DNA of 53,206 nucleotides from Rugamonas apoptosis. GTDB lineage: Bacteria; Pseudomonadota; Gammaproteobacteria; Burkholderiales; Burkholderiaceae_D. Below are positions 24,491-33,125 of the stretch, one piece after another. Position 1 is the stretch's first letter, and the number at the start of each line of letters is the position of its first letter. The stretch is taken from assembly GCF_014042355.1 (NCBI RefSeq), contig NZ_JACEZU010000020.1, positions 1-53,206 of the forward strand. Direction: 5' to 3'. Under the pieces are notes generated by a model. That model was not told the origin of the DNA. It saw only the letters and a list, made by a program, of their open reading frames with translations, and searched no databases. Made by a program: the position numbers and the translations under genes.

Positions 24491-26191
24491 ATGGCGACTA
24501 TTTCGCGCCAGGCTTACGCTGAGATGTTCGGCCCCACCAAAGGGGACCGCATCCGGCTGGCCGACAGCGAGTTGTTTATCGAGATCGAGCACGACTACGC
24601 CACCTATGGCGAGGAAGTGAAATTCGGCGGCGGCAAGGTGATCCGCGATGGCATGGGCCAGTCGCAGCGCGTCCACGCGCACGTGATGGACACGGTCATC
24701 ACCAACGCCGTCATCGTCGACCACTGGGGCATCGTCAAGGCCGACATCGGCCTGAAGGACGGCATGATCGCGGTGATCGGCAAGGCCGGCAATCCCGACA
24801 TCCAGCCCAACGTGACGATGGCCATCGGCGGCGCCACCGAGATCATCGCGGGCGAGGGCATGATCGTCACGGCCGGCGGAGTCGATACGCACATCCACTT
24901 CATCTGCCCGCAGCAGATCGAGGAAGCGCTGATGAGCGGGGTGACCACCATGATAGGCGGCGGCACCGGCCCGGCGGCCGGCACCTCGGCCACCACCTGT
25001 ACACCAGGGCCTTGGCATTTGCACGCGATGTTGGGCGCGGCCGACGCCTTCCCCATGAACCTGGGCTTCCTGGGCAAGGGTAACGTGAGCCAGCCGGCGC
25101 CGCTGGAGGAGCAGGTGCGGGCCGGCGCCATCGGCCTGAAACTGCACGAGGACTGGGGCAGCACCCCGGCCGCAATCGACAACTGCCTGTCGGTGGCCGA
25201 CCGCATGGACGTGCAGGTGGCCATTCACAGCGACACCTTGAACGAGGGCGGCTTCCTGGAGCACACGCTGGCCGCCTTCAAGGACCGCACCATTCACACC
25301 TTCCACACCGAGGGCGCGGGTGGCGGCCATGCGCCGGACATCATCGCGGCCGTGGGGCAGGGCAATGTGCTGCCGTCGTCCACCAATCCCACCCGCCCCT
25401 ACACCGTCAACACGCTGGACGAACACCTGGACATGCTGATGGTGTGCCACCACCTGGACGCGGCCATCGCCGAGGATGTGGCGTTCGCTGAATCGCGCAT
25501 CCGGCGCGAGACCATCGCCGCCGAGGATATCCTGCATGACCTGGGCGCCATATCGATGATGTCGTCCGATTCGCAAGCCATGGGCCGGGTGGGCGAGGTG
25601 ATCATGCGCACCTGGCAGACGGCGCACAAGATGAAACTGCAGCGCGGTCCGCTGGCGCCCGATACGGCCCGCAACGACAACTTCCGCGTCAAGCGCTACG
25701 TGGCCAAGTACACCATCAACCCCGCCATCACGCACGGCATCGCGCACGCCGTCGGTTCGCTGGAGCCGGGCAAGATCGCCGACCTGGTGCTGTGGAAGCC
25801 GGCCTTCTTCGGCGTCAAGCCGTCGCTGATCCTGAAGGGCGGCATGATCGCGGCGGCGCAGATGGGCGACCCCAACGCCTCCATCCCCACGCCGCAGCCG
25901 GTGCATTACCGGATGATGTTCGGCGCCTTCGGCGGCGGGCTGAAAAAGTCGTTCACCTTTGTCTCGCAGTCTGCGTTCGATGCGGGCATCGGCGACCAGC
26001 TCAAATTGAACAAGACGCTGATCGTGGCGAAGAACATGCGCGCGCTGCGCAAGGCCGACATGATCCATAACTTTGCCACGCCGAAGATGGAAGTCGATCC
26101 CGAAACCTATGAAGTACGCGCCGACGGCGAGCTGCTGGTGTGCGAGGCGGCGGCCGTGCTGCCAATGGCGCAGCGCTACTTCCTGTTCTGA
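24491..26191 (+). CDS. ureC: Urease subunit alpha (catalytic)
   Basis: The 566-residue nickel enzyme that hydrolyses urea to ammonia and carbamate. All catalytic residues fall at canonical numbering: His134 and His136 (THIH), the carbamylated Lys217 (GLKLHEDWG), His246, His272, Asp360 (SSDSQAMG), and the flap residues Cys319 and His320 (MVCHHLD). It begins one base after the ureB stop. Nothing suggests loss of activity. Confidence 0.99.
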   Translation: MATISRQAYAEMFGPTKGDRIRLADSELFIEIEHDYATYGEEVKFGGGKVIRDGMGQSQRVHAHVMDTVITNAVIVDHWGIVKADIGLKDGMIAVIGKAGNPDIQPNVTMAIGGATEIIAGEGMIVTAGGVDTHIHFICPQQIEEALMSGVTTMIGGGTGPAAGTSATTCTPGPWHLHAMLGAADAFPMNLGFLGKGNVSQPAPLEEQVRAGAIGLKLHEDWGSTPAAIDNCLSVADRMDVQVAIHSDTLNEGGFLEHTLAAFKDRTIHTFHTEGAGGGHAPDIIAAVGQGNVLPSSTNPTRPYTVNTLDEHLDMLMVCHHLDAAIAEDVAFAESRIRRETIAAEDILHDLGAISMMSSDSQAMGRVGEVIMRTWQTAHKMKLQRGPLAPDTARNDNFRVKRYVAKYTINPAITHGIAHAVGSLEPGKIADLVLWKPAFFGVKPSLILKGGMIAAAQMGDPNASIPTPQPVHYRMMFGAFGGGLKKSFTFVSQSAFDAGIGDQLKLNKTLIVAKNMRALRKADMIHNFATPKMEVDPETYEVRADGELLVCEAAAVLPMAQRYFLF

Positions 26192-26207
26192 CTACGCAGG
26201 GGAATCC

Positions 26208-26714
26208 ATGCTCACATTGCATACCAAACTGGCCAACGCCAACGCCGGCGAGATCGCCGCGCAACTGGTGCTGCCTTATGAACTGCGCGAGAAATGCCGT
26301 CTGCGCGCCACCCTCGACACGGGCGAGGAGGTGGCCGTGTTCACCGTGCGCGGCACCGTGCTGCGCGACGGCGACCTGCTCACGGGCGAGGACCGGCGCG
26401 TGGTGCGGGTGGTGGCGGCGCCCGAGCCGACCTACAAAGTGACCTGCGCCGACGCGCAGGCCCTGCTGCGCTGTGCCTTCCACCTGGGGAACCGGCACAC
26501 GCAGGCGCAGGTGGGCGATGGCTTCCTGCGCATCCGCGCCGACGCCGTGCTGAAGGACATGCTGGCCGGCCTGGGCGCGCGCGTGGAGGAGGAGATGGCG
26601 GCCTTCGAGCCGGAGTCGGGCGCCTATGGTGGCGGCCATGGCCATCACGACCATCATCCGCTGGCGCCGATCCCGCTGCGCCAGAAGATCCACCGTCCGG
26701 GCGACACGGCATGA
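26208..26714 (+). CDS. ureE: Urease accessory protein UreE
   Basis: A 168-residue nickel metallochaperone. The start at 26208 follows a GGGGAAT ribosome site; a longer frame reading into ureC is rejected. The N-terminal peptide-binding-like domain and central LRCAFHLGNRH motif precede a His-rich tail (GGGHGHHDHHPLAP) that would bind nickel. It overlaps ureF by four bases. Confidence 0.94.
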   Translation: MLTLHTKLANANAGEIAAQLVLPYELREKCRLRATLDTGEEVAVFTVRGTVLRDGDLLTGEDRRVVRVVAAPEPTYKVTCADAQALLRCAFHLGNRHTQAQVGDGFLRIRADAVLKDMLAGLGARVEEEMAAFEPESGAYGGGHGHHDHHPLAPIPLRQKIHRPGDTA

Positions 26715-27394
26715 TGCAAGCGTCCGCCCTGTTGAATTTGCTGCAGTTCGCCAGTCCGGCCTTGCCGATCGGCGCGTACAGCTATTCGCAGGGGCTGGAG
26801 GCGGCGTTGGAGCATGGCATGGTGCGCGACGCCGCGTCCGCGCGCGCGTGGATCGCGCGCCACCTGCACGAGGTGGTGGCGCAGTGGGAAGCGCCCGTGT
26901 GCTGGCGGTTGATGCGGGCCTACGCCCAGCGCGACGCGCAAGCCGTGGATGCCTGGACGGAGCGCTTCATCGCCTCGCGCGACAGCGCTGAATTTCGCGC
27001 CGAGACGATCCAGATGGGCTATTCGCTGGCCCAGTTGATCGGGCAACTGGAGATCGCCGATGCGGACTTGCTGGCGCTGTTGCGGCGCGCGCCCGAAGTG
27101 CCGCTGCCAGCGGCCTACGCCTGCGCCGTGGCCGCGCTGGACATGCCGCACGAGGCGGCGTTGCTGGCCATGCTGTTCGCCTGGGCCGAGAACCAGGTGC
27201 TGGTGTGCGTGAAATCCGTGCCGCTGGGGCAGGTGGCGGGGCAGCGCATGCTGCTGTCGCTGCGGCCCGAGCTGGAGGCGGCCGCGCGCTACGCGCAAAC
27301 CGTGGCCGATGACGATATGGGCAACTGGGCGCCCGGCCTGTCACTGCTGTCGCTGCGGCACGAGGCGCAGTACAGCCGCTTGTACCGGTCCTGA
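26711..27394 (+). CDS. ureF: Urease accessory protein UreF
   Basis: A 227-residue all-helical activator that joins UreD and UreG on apo-urease. FASPALPIGAYSYSQGLE near the N-terminus is the UreF hallmark, and KSVPLGQVAGQRML marks the C-terminal half. The start overlaps the ureE stop, and a second ATG follows immediately. Confidence 0.95.
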   Translation: MMQASALLNLLQFASPALPIGAYSYSQGLEAALEHGMVRDAASARAWIARHLHEVVAQWEAPVCWRLMRAYAQRDAQAVDAWTERFIASRDSAEFRAETIQMGYSLAQLIGQLEIADADLLALLRRAPEVPLPAAYACAVAALDMPHEAALLAMLFAWAENQVLVCVKSVPLGQVAGQRMLLSLRPELEAAARYAQTVADDDMGNWAPGLSLLSLRHEAQYSRLYRS

Positions 27395-27415
27395 TTTGAG
27401 AGAGAGAACACCAAT

Positions 27416-28063
27416 ATGACAACCATCACTTCCAATCCGCTGCGCGTGGGCATAGGCGGCCCGGTAGGTTCGGGCAAGACAGCGCTGTGCGAGATGCTGT
27501 GCAAGGGCATGCGCGAGCAGTTCGACATGGCCGTCATCACCAACGACATCTACACCAAGGAAGACATGGAGATCCTGCTGCGCGCCGACGCGCTGCCGGC
27601 CGAACGGCTGATGGGCGTGGAGACGGGCGGCTGTCCGCACACAGCCATCCGCGAGGACGCCTCCATCAACCTGGAAGCGATCGCCCGCATGCAGGCCGAT
27701 TTTCCCAACCTGGACTTGATCCTGGTGGAGTCGGGCGGCGACAACCTGGCCGCCACCTTCAGCCCGGAGCTGTCCGACCTCACCATCTACGTGATCGACG
27801 TGGCGGGTGGCGAGAAGATCCCGCGCAAGGGCGGCCCCGGCATCACCCGTTCCGATCTGCTGATCATCAACAAGACGGACCTGGCGCCGTACGTGGGCGC
27901 CAACCTGGACATCATGGCGCAAGATGCTAAACGCATGCGCGGCGCGCGCCCCTTCCTGTTCACCAACCTGCGCAGCGGCGAAGGCGTGGCGGCCGTGATC
28001 GATTTCATCCGCGAGCAGGGCTTGCTGGGACCAGACCATCACATCGCAAAGGAGCTCACATGA
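27416..28063 (+). CDS. ureG: Urease accessory GTPase UreG
   Basis: A 215-residue SIMIBI GTPase powering nickel insertion. The P-loop GIGGPVGSGKTAL lies at about 12-24, the metal-binding C-P-H triad at 73-75 (GGCPHTAI), a Walker B-like ILVESGGDN near 110 and the guanine motif NKTDLAPYVG near 155. GAGAGA precedes the ATG. Its stop overlaps the ureJ start. Confidence 0.97.
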   Translation: MTTITSNPLRVGIGGPVGSGKTALCEMLCKGMREQFDMAVITNDIYTKEDMEILLRADALPAERLMGVETGGCPHTAIREDASINLEAIARMQADFPNLDLILVESGGDNLAATFSPELSDLTIYVIDVAGGEKIPRKGGPGITRSDLLIINKTDLAPYVGANLDIMAQDAKRMRGARPFLFTNLRSGEGVAAVIDFIREQGLLGPDHHIAKELT

Positions 28064-28632
28064 CATATCTCAAGCCATTCCTGGCCGGGGCGCTGGCGCT
28101 GGCCTGCCTGCCCGCGCTGGCCCACCCGGCCGCCGGGGCCCATGCGCACGGCTTCGCGGCCGGTTTTATCCATCCGTTCACGGGCCTGGACCATGTGCTG
28201 GCCATGCTGGCCGTCGGTATCTGGAGCATGCGCCAGCCGCACGCGCGCATGCTGCCGCTGGCCTTCCTGGCGATGCTGTTCGTGGGCGTGGTGACGGGTG
28301 TGGCCGGTCTGGAAATTCCGGAACTGGAAACCGGCATCGCGCTGTCGGTGGCGGTGCTGGGGGTGCTGATCTTCGTGGCCGCCCGTTTGCCTGCCGTCGT
28401 GGGCGCGCTGATACTGGCGGCGTTCGCCGTCCTGCACGGCAACGCGCACGGACACGAGATGCCTGAGGTGGCCAGCGCTATGGGACTGCTGTTGGCCAGC
28501 GCGCTGCTGCTGGAAACGGGGCGCTTGCTGGCCCGCGTCAGCCCGGCGCTCTTGCTCAAGCTGGCCGGCGCCATGATCGCGGCGGCCGGGGTGATGCTGG
28601 CGGCAGCCGCCGCCGCGGCGGGATTGGCCTGA
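28060..28632 (+). CDS. ureJ: HupE/UreJ family membrane protein, putative nickel permease
   Basis: A 190-residue integral membrane protein with a cleavable or first hydrophobic segment ending LPALAHP and five to six further helices. HAHGFAAGFIHPFTGLDHVL carries the HPFTGLDH signature of HupE/UreJ. These proteins are thought to pass nickel or cobalt across a membrane. A second His motif, HGNAHGHE, lies near residue 126. It is the last gene of the urease operon, overlapping ureG by four bases. Confidence 0.88.
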   Translation: MTYLKPFLAGALALACLPALAHPAAGAHAHGFAAGFIHPFTGLDHVLAMLAVGIWSMRQPHARMLPLAFLAMLFVGVVTGVAGLEIPELETGIALSVAVLGVLIFVAARLPAVVGALILAAFAVLHGNAHGHEMPEVASAMGLLLASALLLETGRLLARVSPALLLKLAGAMIAAAGVMLAAAAAAAGLA

Positions 28633-28669
28633 GCACGGGCGCGGTTTTGCTGAGCGCGCGGCGCGGTAT

Positions 28670-29296
28670 TTATTTGTCGCGCGGTTCCTGGCGGCGTTCG
28701 GACAGGACGATGGGCGCCGCCTTTTCCGGGTACAGGCCGAGGTGGCCTTCGTAGCCGGCGCGGATGGCGGCCAAGTCGGTCTCCTGGTCGCCCGTCAGGT
28801 GCACATGGTCCACCAGCCCCAGCGTCTTGTTCGGGAAATCGATGTAGACCAGCACCAGCGGCACCTTGGCTTCCAGCGCCAGGTGGTAAAACCCGCTCTT
28901 CCAGTTGGGGCGGTAGCTGCGCGTGCCTTCCGGCGTGATGCCGACCCAGTACCAGTCGGCCGCGTTCATGCGCGCCGCCTGCGTTTTGATGGTGCCGCTG
29001 GGCGTGCCCCGTTCCACCGGCTCGCCGCCCAGCGAGCGGAACCATTTGCCCAGTGGCGACTTGAACAGGGAATCCTTGGCCAGCCAGCGGAACGGCAGGT
29101 CGAGCGCCCATTTACCCAGCAAGCCGACCGGGAAATCCCAGTTCGACGTGTGCGGATAGATCACGCAGATGCCGCGCGGCCCCGGCAGCGGCCGGTACAA
29201 CATGCGCCAGCCGAACAGGCCCAGCAGGCGCAGTGAGGCGCGCTGGCGCCAGGTGGGCAGATCACTCGGCCGCAAGAGATAGTCGGTCATGCTCAT
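28670..29296 (-). CDS. PlsC-like acyltransferase family protein
   Basis: A 208-residue membrane-associated protein with lysophospholipid acyltransferase blocks: the H-x4-D catalytic pair in PHTSNWDF (near 50), then GITPEGTRSY (near 120) and PLVLVYIDF. It lacks strong multiple membrane spans, as is usual for this short bacterial group. The acyl acceptor is unknown. A GTG one codon upstream and an ATG two codons downstream are alternative starts. It converges with ureJ. Confidence 0.78.
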   Translation of the reverse strand: MSMTDYLLRPSDLPTWRQRASLRLLGLFGWRMLYRPLPGPRGICVIYPHTSNWDFPVGLLGKWALDLPFRWLAKDSLFKSPLGKWFRSLGGEPVERGTPSGTIKTQAARMNAADWYWVGITPEGTRSYRPNWKSGFYHLALEAKVPLVLVYIDFPNKTLGLVDHVHLTGDQETDLAAIRAGYEGHLGLYPEKAAPIVLSERRQEPRDK

Positions 29297-29358
29297 CACC
29301 CCGTCGTTCTTATAGTTTGTTTTAATTTCACTATTGACAGGCTGGCATCTCGCTAGTC

Positions 29359-29388
29359 AAAAAATCCGCCCGCATTCTATCCGGGCGG
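29359..29388 (-). terminator. Terminator-like hairpin upstream of the acyltransferase gene
   Basis: CCGCCCG (29366-29372) pairs with CGGGCGG (29382-29388), and ATTTTTTG follows on the minus strand. It lies about 63 bases before the acyltransferase start. It could block antisense transcripts from the next gene or act as a leader terminator. Confidence 0.5.
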
Positions 29389-29523
29389 GGCCGGAGCGGC
29401 AAGCGCTTCCACCGCCCACCCATGCCGAGGCCGCCTTATCAAGGGAACAATAGGACGCTTTCCCGGTCAAAACTAGTCACGCCGGTCAAACTGTGCGGCG
29501 CGGACTTCGTGAACGGGTGGTAA

Positions 29524-30912
29524 ATGAACGCGACTCCCATTTTATGCCTGGCCTTGGGCCAGCATGGCGTGCTGGACACGGCGGCGGCCGCCTTGTCCGG
29601 CTGGACGCTGTGCCCGGCGAAAGGGCTGGCCGAGGCGCGCCGGGCCCTGCGCATGCGTCCCGCGCCGGTCGGGCTGCTGCTGTTCGATGACCATCCGCAC
29701 GGGGAGGACGCGCTGGACGCCTTCCTGCGCGAGCATTGGTACATGCTGTGGATCGCCGTGTTTCACCCGCCGGCACTGCTGCTGCCCGTCTGGCGCCGCC
29801 TGGTGCAGGAGCATTGTTGGGATTTCCATACCTGGCCGCTCGATGCGGCGCGCCTGTCCTATGCGCTGGGCCACGCGCAGGGCATGGCTTCCTTGCGGGG
29901 CGGGCCGCCGGGCGGCGCCGGCGCGCCCGGCTCGCCTGAGGGGGCGGAAGGGCCCCTGTCCGCGCCGGACGCCGCGCTGACGGGGCACAGCGCGGCCATC
30001 GTGCGCTTGCGCAACCAGATCGGCAAGGTGGCCGGGGCCAGCGCGCCCGTGCTGATCTGGGGCGAGAGCGGCAGCGGCAAGGAGCTGGTGGCCAAGGCCG
30101 TGCATCTGTGCTCGCCGCGGGCGGCCGGACCGTTTGTGCCCGTCAACTGCGGCGCCATGCCAGCCAGCCTGATCCAGTCCGAACTGTTCGGTTATGAACG
30201 GGGGGCGTTCACCGGCGCGGCGCGCGAGAAGCGGGGGCTGATCGAGTCGGCCGAGGGCGGTTCCCTGTTTCTCGACGAAATTGGTGATTTGCCGATGGAA
30301 TTGCAGGCCAACCTGTTGCGCTTCCTGCAGGAAAAGACGATCTGCCGGGTCGGCGCCACCCGCAGCATGGAGGTTGATGTGCGCGTGATCGCCGCCTCGC
30401 ACGTGCAGTTGCAGCAGGCGGTGCAGCGCGGCGCGTTCCGCGAGGACCTGTATTACCGCCTCAATGTGCTGGCGCTGGACGTGCCGCCGCTGCGCGAGCG
30501 GCGCGACGATGTGGCGGCGCTGGCCGAACACTTCTTCCGTCTTTATGCGGCCGAGCGCGCGCCGCGCCTGCGCGGCTTCAGCGCCCGGGCCATGCAGATG
30601 TTGCGTGAGCATGACTGGCCCGGCAATGTGCGGGAACTGATCAACCGCGTGCGGCGGGCCATGGTGATGGCCGAGGGACGGCTGATCTCCGCGCAGGACC
30701 TGGGACTGGCCGATGGCGTCACCGGGCCGGACGGGGCGCCGCTGGGAGATGCCCGCAGCCGCGCCGAGCGCGACGCCATCGACGCTTCGTTGCTGCGGGC
30801 GGGCAGCAACATGACGGTGGCCGCGCGCGCGCTGGGTGTCTCGCGCATGACGCTGTACCGGCTGCTGGCCAAGCACGGCATCCCGCCGCCGTCGCGGGCC
30901 AGCCAGCCCTGA
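29524..30912 (+). CDS. VpsR-like sigma-54-dependent transcriptional activator
   Basis: A 462-residue bacterial enhancer-binding protein. The N-terminal 125 residues look like the VpsR receiver-like domain (DFHTWPLDAARLSYALGHAQGMASL). A Gly/Pro linker leads to an AAA+ domain with Walker A GESGSGKE (180-187), the sigma-54 contact loop GAFTGA (227-232), Walker B GGSLFLDEIG, and PPLRERRDDV. A Fis-type helix-turn-helix closes it (NMTVAARALGVSRMTLYRL). Vibrio VpsR responds to cyclic di-GMP and has lost GAFTGA; this one keeps it, so it should work with sigma-54. A -24/-12 promoter lies 298 bases downstream. Confidence 0.9.
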   Translation: MNATPILCLALGQHGVLDTAAAALSGWTLCPAKGLAEARRALRMRPAPVGLLLFDDHPHGEDALDAFLREHWYMLWIAVFHPPALLLPVWRRLVQEHCWDFHTWPLDAARLSYALGHAQGMASLRGGPPGGAGAPGSPEGAEGPLSAPDAALTGHSAAIVRLRNQIGKVAGASAPVLIWGESGSGKELVAKAVHLCSPRAAGPFVPVNCGAMPASLIQSELFGYERGAFTGAAREKRGLIESAEGGSLFLDEIGDLPMELQANLLRFLQEKTICRVGATRSMEVDVRVIAASHVQLQQAVQRGAFREDLYYRLNVLALDVPPLRERRDDVAALAEHFFRLYAAERAPRLRGFSARAMQMLREHDWPGNVRELINRVRRAMVMAEGRLISAQDLGLADGVTGPDGAPLGDARSRAERDAIDASLLRAGSNMTVAARALGVSRMTLYRLLAKHGIPPPSRASQP

Positions 30913-30917
30913 TGTAT

Positions 30918-30956
30918 CGCTGAGGCGCCACGGAGGTACCGCTGAGGCGCCACGGA
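30918..30956. repeat. Direct repeat of 17 bp, candidate activator-binding sites
   Basis: CGCTGAGGCGCCACGGA occurs twice, at 30918-30934 and 30940-30956, with a 22-base period that puts both copies on the same helix face. Each contains the palindrome GGCGCC. They lie about 255-290 bases upstream of a sigma-54 promoter, a suitable distance for an enhancer. A duplication without function is equally possible. Confidence 0.45.
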
Positions 30957-31209
30957 TGTGCAATTGCAGTGTCACCGGCATGTTACAGCTTGCGCCTGGA
31001 AATTTTTCAGTCGCGGGAACGGGCGCTGCGCTATGACGCCTCATGCGACTTCCGCCGCCCCCCGCCGGCTGTCGCCGTCCAGTCCGCTCGCCGCTGTCAC
31101 ACGGATGAGACAAACAGGCGGCCGATACACTGTGCGTACCTCGTCGATGATTGAAATACGCGGCAATATATTCTTGTTTTTCAGGGACTTGCCGTCGGCG
31201 CACGGCAGG

Positions 31210-31225
31210 TGGCATCAAGCTTGCG
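31210..31225 (+). promoter_or_regulatory. Sigma-54 promoter of the Fap-like locus
   Basis: TGGCATCAAGCTTGCG fits the -24/-12 consensus, with GG (31211-31212) and GC (31223-31224) exactly ten bases apart. Transcription would begin near 31236, about 60 bases before the Gly-rich protein gene. A sigma-54 activator gene lies directly upstream. Confidence 0.7.
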
Positions 31226-31232
31226 GTGACTG

Positions 31233-31259
31233 GCTGGCCGGGCATTACGCCCGGCCAGC
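31233..31259 (+). promoter_or_regulatory. Perfect 11-bp hairpin at the predicted transcript start
   Basis: GCTGGCCGGGC, loop ATTAC, GCCCGGCCAGC. It starts at or next to the predicted sigma-54 start site and has no T-run after it, so a terminator is unlikely. A 5' stabilising stem or an operator would fit. Confidence 0.5.
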
Positions 31260-31296
31260 AACTTACCGATCAACCCTTGGAAGCTAGGAAACAGCC

Positions 31297-33057
31297 ATGA
31301 AAAGAACTCTGATCAGTACGGCCATCGCGCTCGCGTTCAGCGTCAGCGCGTATGCCCAGACGACACCGCCTACTGTGTCGACCGCCCAATCGGGCGCCGG
31401 TGCGATCGCCAACGACAATGCCAGCGCCTCGCAGGACAGCAGCAGCAACCGCAATAACGACAGCAGCAGCAACCGTAACAACGACAGCAGCAACAAGAAT
31501 GATAACAACAGCAGCTCCGGTGGGGCCGCTGCCAGCGCTGCTGGCGCTGTGTCCGCCAACAACGGGGCCGCTGCCACGTCCACCTTCAGTAATTCGTTCA
31601 ACAATTCCAACGCCACGGCCACCAGCACACTGAACGGATCGGTCAGCAACAACTCCGTCCAGAATATCGGCAACACGGCCAGCAACGCCGGTAATACCAC
31701 CGGTGGCGCCGCGGCCGGCGGCACGGGCGGTACCGGCACGGGCGGCATGGTCACCGCCACCGGCGGCACCGGTGGCGGCGCGGCGGGCGGCAATGGCGCC
31801 GCTGGCGGCATTGGCGGCACGGCCACCAATGGCAGCGCCAGCAATGGCGATGCGTATGGCGGTGGCGCGACTGGCGGTGCCGGCGGTGGCGGAGGCACGG
31901 CGGCCAATGCCACCAGCGGTGCCGGCGGTGCGGGCGCGGCCGGTGGCGCCGGTGGCGCCGGCGGCAATTCCGGCAATGCGGGCGGCGGTGCGGGTGGCAT
32001 GGGTGGCGCGACGGGCTTGGCCACCGGCGGCGCGGGCGGCAACGCTGGCGGTTCGACCGGCGGCGCCGGCGGCGGTACCGGCGTGGCCAATGGCGCCAAT
32101 GGCGGCATGGGCGGCAGCACGGGCAACGCCGCCGGTGGCGCTGGCGGTGGCGGCGGTACCGGCGGCCTCGGTGGTGCCGGCGCGGCCGGAGGCGGGGCCG
32201 GCGGCGGCACCTCCACGGCCAGCAACATGCCCGGTGCCGGCGGCGCCACCTCCGGCGGCGCCAGCGCGACCAACAACCATGGCGCCCCGGGCGAGACGAC
32301 GCCAGGCACGCCACCAAGCCAGGCGGCCAGCGCGTCGACGGGCAACAGCACGGGCGGCGGCGCGACCTCGGGTGACAGCAACAGCACGGCCGGCGCGTCC
32401 ACCGGTGGCGCCGGTGGTACGGGCGCGGCCGGTGGTGCCGGTGGCGCCGGGGCGGCGGGCGCCGCCGGTACCAACACGGCTGGCGCAGGCGCGGCCGGCG
32501 GCGCAGCCACCAGCGGTGCCGGTGGTGCCGGCGCGGGCGTGAACAACACGGCGGGCGCGGGCGCGGCGGCGACCACCGGCGCCGGTGGCGCGGGTGCGGC
32601 CGGTGGTAATGGCAGTACTGCCGGTGGCGCCGGTGCGGCCGGTGCGGCCGGCGGCAATGGCGCGGCCAGCGGCATGGCCCAGAACACGGGCGGCGCCGGC
32701 GCCGGTGGCGGCACGGCCACGGGCGGCAATGGCAGCAATGGCAACCCGAGCAACGGCAGCGCCACCGCCGGTGACGGCGGTGCCGGTGGTGCTGGCGGTG
32801 GCGGCAACACGGGCGGCGCCGGCGGCGCGGGCGGCACCAACACGGCTGGCGCCGGCACGGGTGGCGCTGGCGCGGGCGGCACGGGGGGCGCGTCCGGCAA
32901 TGTCTCGGTGGACGCGGGCACGTTCAACATGTCCAACACCATGAGCAATGTGGGTCAGTCGGCGGCCGGCGTGATGGTCGTCAACCAGAACAGCGGGATC
33001 GCATCGCTGGTACAGCAAAGCGTGAACGTGCAGGCCAACTTGCAGGTCGGTAAGTAG
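31297..33057 (+). CDS. Very Gly-rich secreted protein, putative Fap-like fibre subunit
   Basis: A 586-residue exported protein. A signal peptide (about 1-20, SAYAQ) is followed by an Asn/Ser/Asp-rich stretch with imperfect SSNRNND repeats, a Ser/Asn/Thr segment (about 88-130) and about 400 residues of Gly/Ala/Asn/Thr in GGAGG patterns. The last 50 residues are distinct and hydrophobic (SGIASLVQQSVNVQANLQVG). An AGGAAAC ribosome site fits the ATG. Position and companions suggest it is the fibre or matrix protein of a Fap-type system. Composition resembles PGRS proteins, but no homology is claimed. Long open frames on the other strand are by-products of its base pattern. Confidence 0.8.
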   Translation: MKRTLISTAIALAFSVSAYAQTTPPTVSTAQSGAGAIANDNASASQDSSSNRNNDSSSNRNNDSSNKNDNNSSSGGAAASAAGAVSANNGAAATSTFSNSFNNSNATATSTLNGSVSNNSVQNIGNTASNAGNTTGGAAAGGTGGTGTGGMVTATGGTGGGAAGGNGAAGGIGGTATNGSASNGDAYGGGATGGAGGGGGTAANATSGAGGAGAAGGAGGAGGNSGNAGGGAGGMGGATGLATGGAGGNAGGSTGGAGGGTGVANGANGGMGGSTGNAAGGAGGGGGTGGLGGAGAAGGGAGGGTSTASNMPGAGGATSGGASATNNHGAPGETTPGTPPSQAASASTGNSTGGGATSGDSNSTAGASTGGAGGTGAAGGAGGAGAAGAAGTNTAGAGAAGGAATSGAGGAGAGVNNTAGAGAAATTGAGGAGAAGGNGSTAGGAGAAGAAGGNGAASGMAQNTGGAGAGGGTATGGNGSNGNPSNGSATAGDGGAGGAGGGGNTGGAGGAGGTNTAGAGTGGAGAGGTGGASGNVSVDAGTFNMSNTMSNVGQSAAGVMVVNQNSGIASLVQQSVNVQANLQVGK

Positions 33058-33125
33058 TGCGCGGTGGCGGCGGCGGACCAGGGCAACGGCCCGCCGCCGT
33101 CCATCACTTCCAGACAGAGGACGAT

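Noticed and set aside
29331..29342. 12-base match CACTATTGACAG to the IS3 right end
   Set aside because: The match stops at once on both sides and TTGACA may be part of a promoter; chance similarity is likelier than an IS remnant.
31270..33018. Minus-strand open frames of over 500 codons rich in Ala, Gly and Pro
   Set aside because: They mirror the GGC/GCC pattern of the Gly-rich gene on the plus strand, have no ribosome site or signal peptide, and show no domain.
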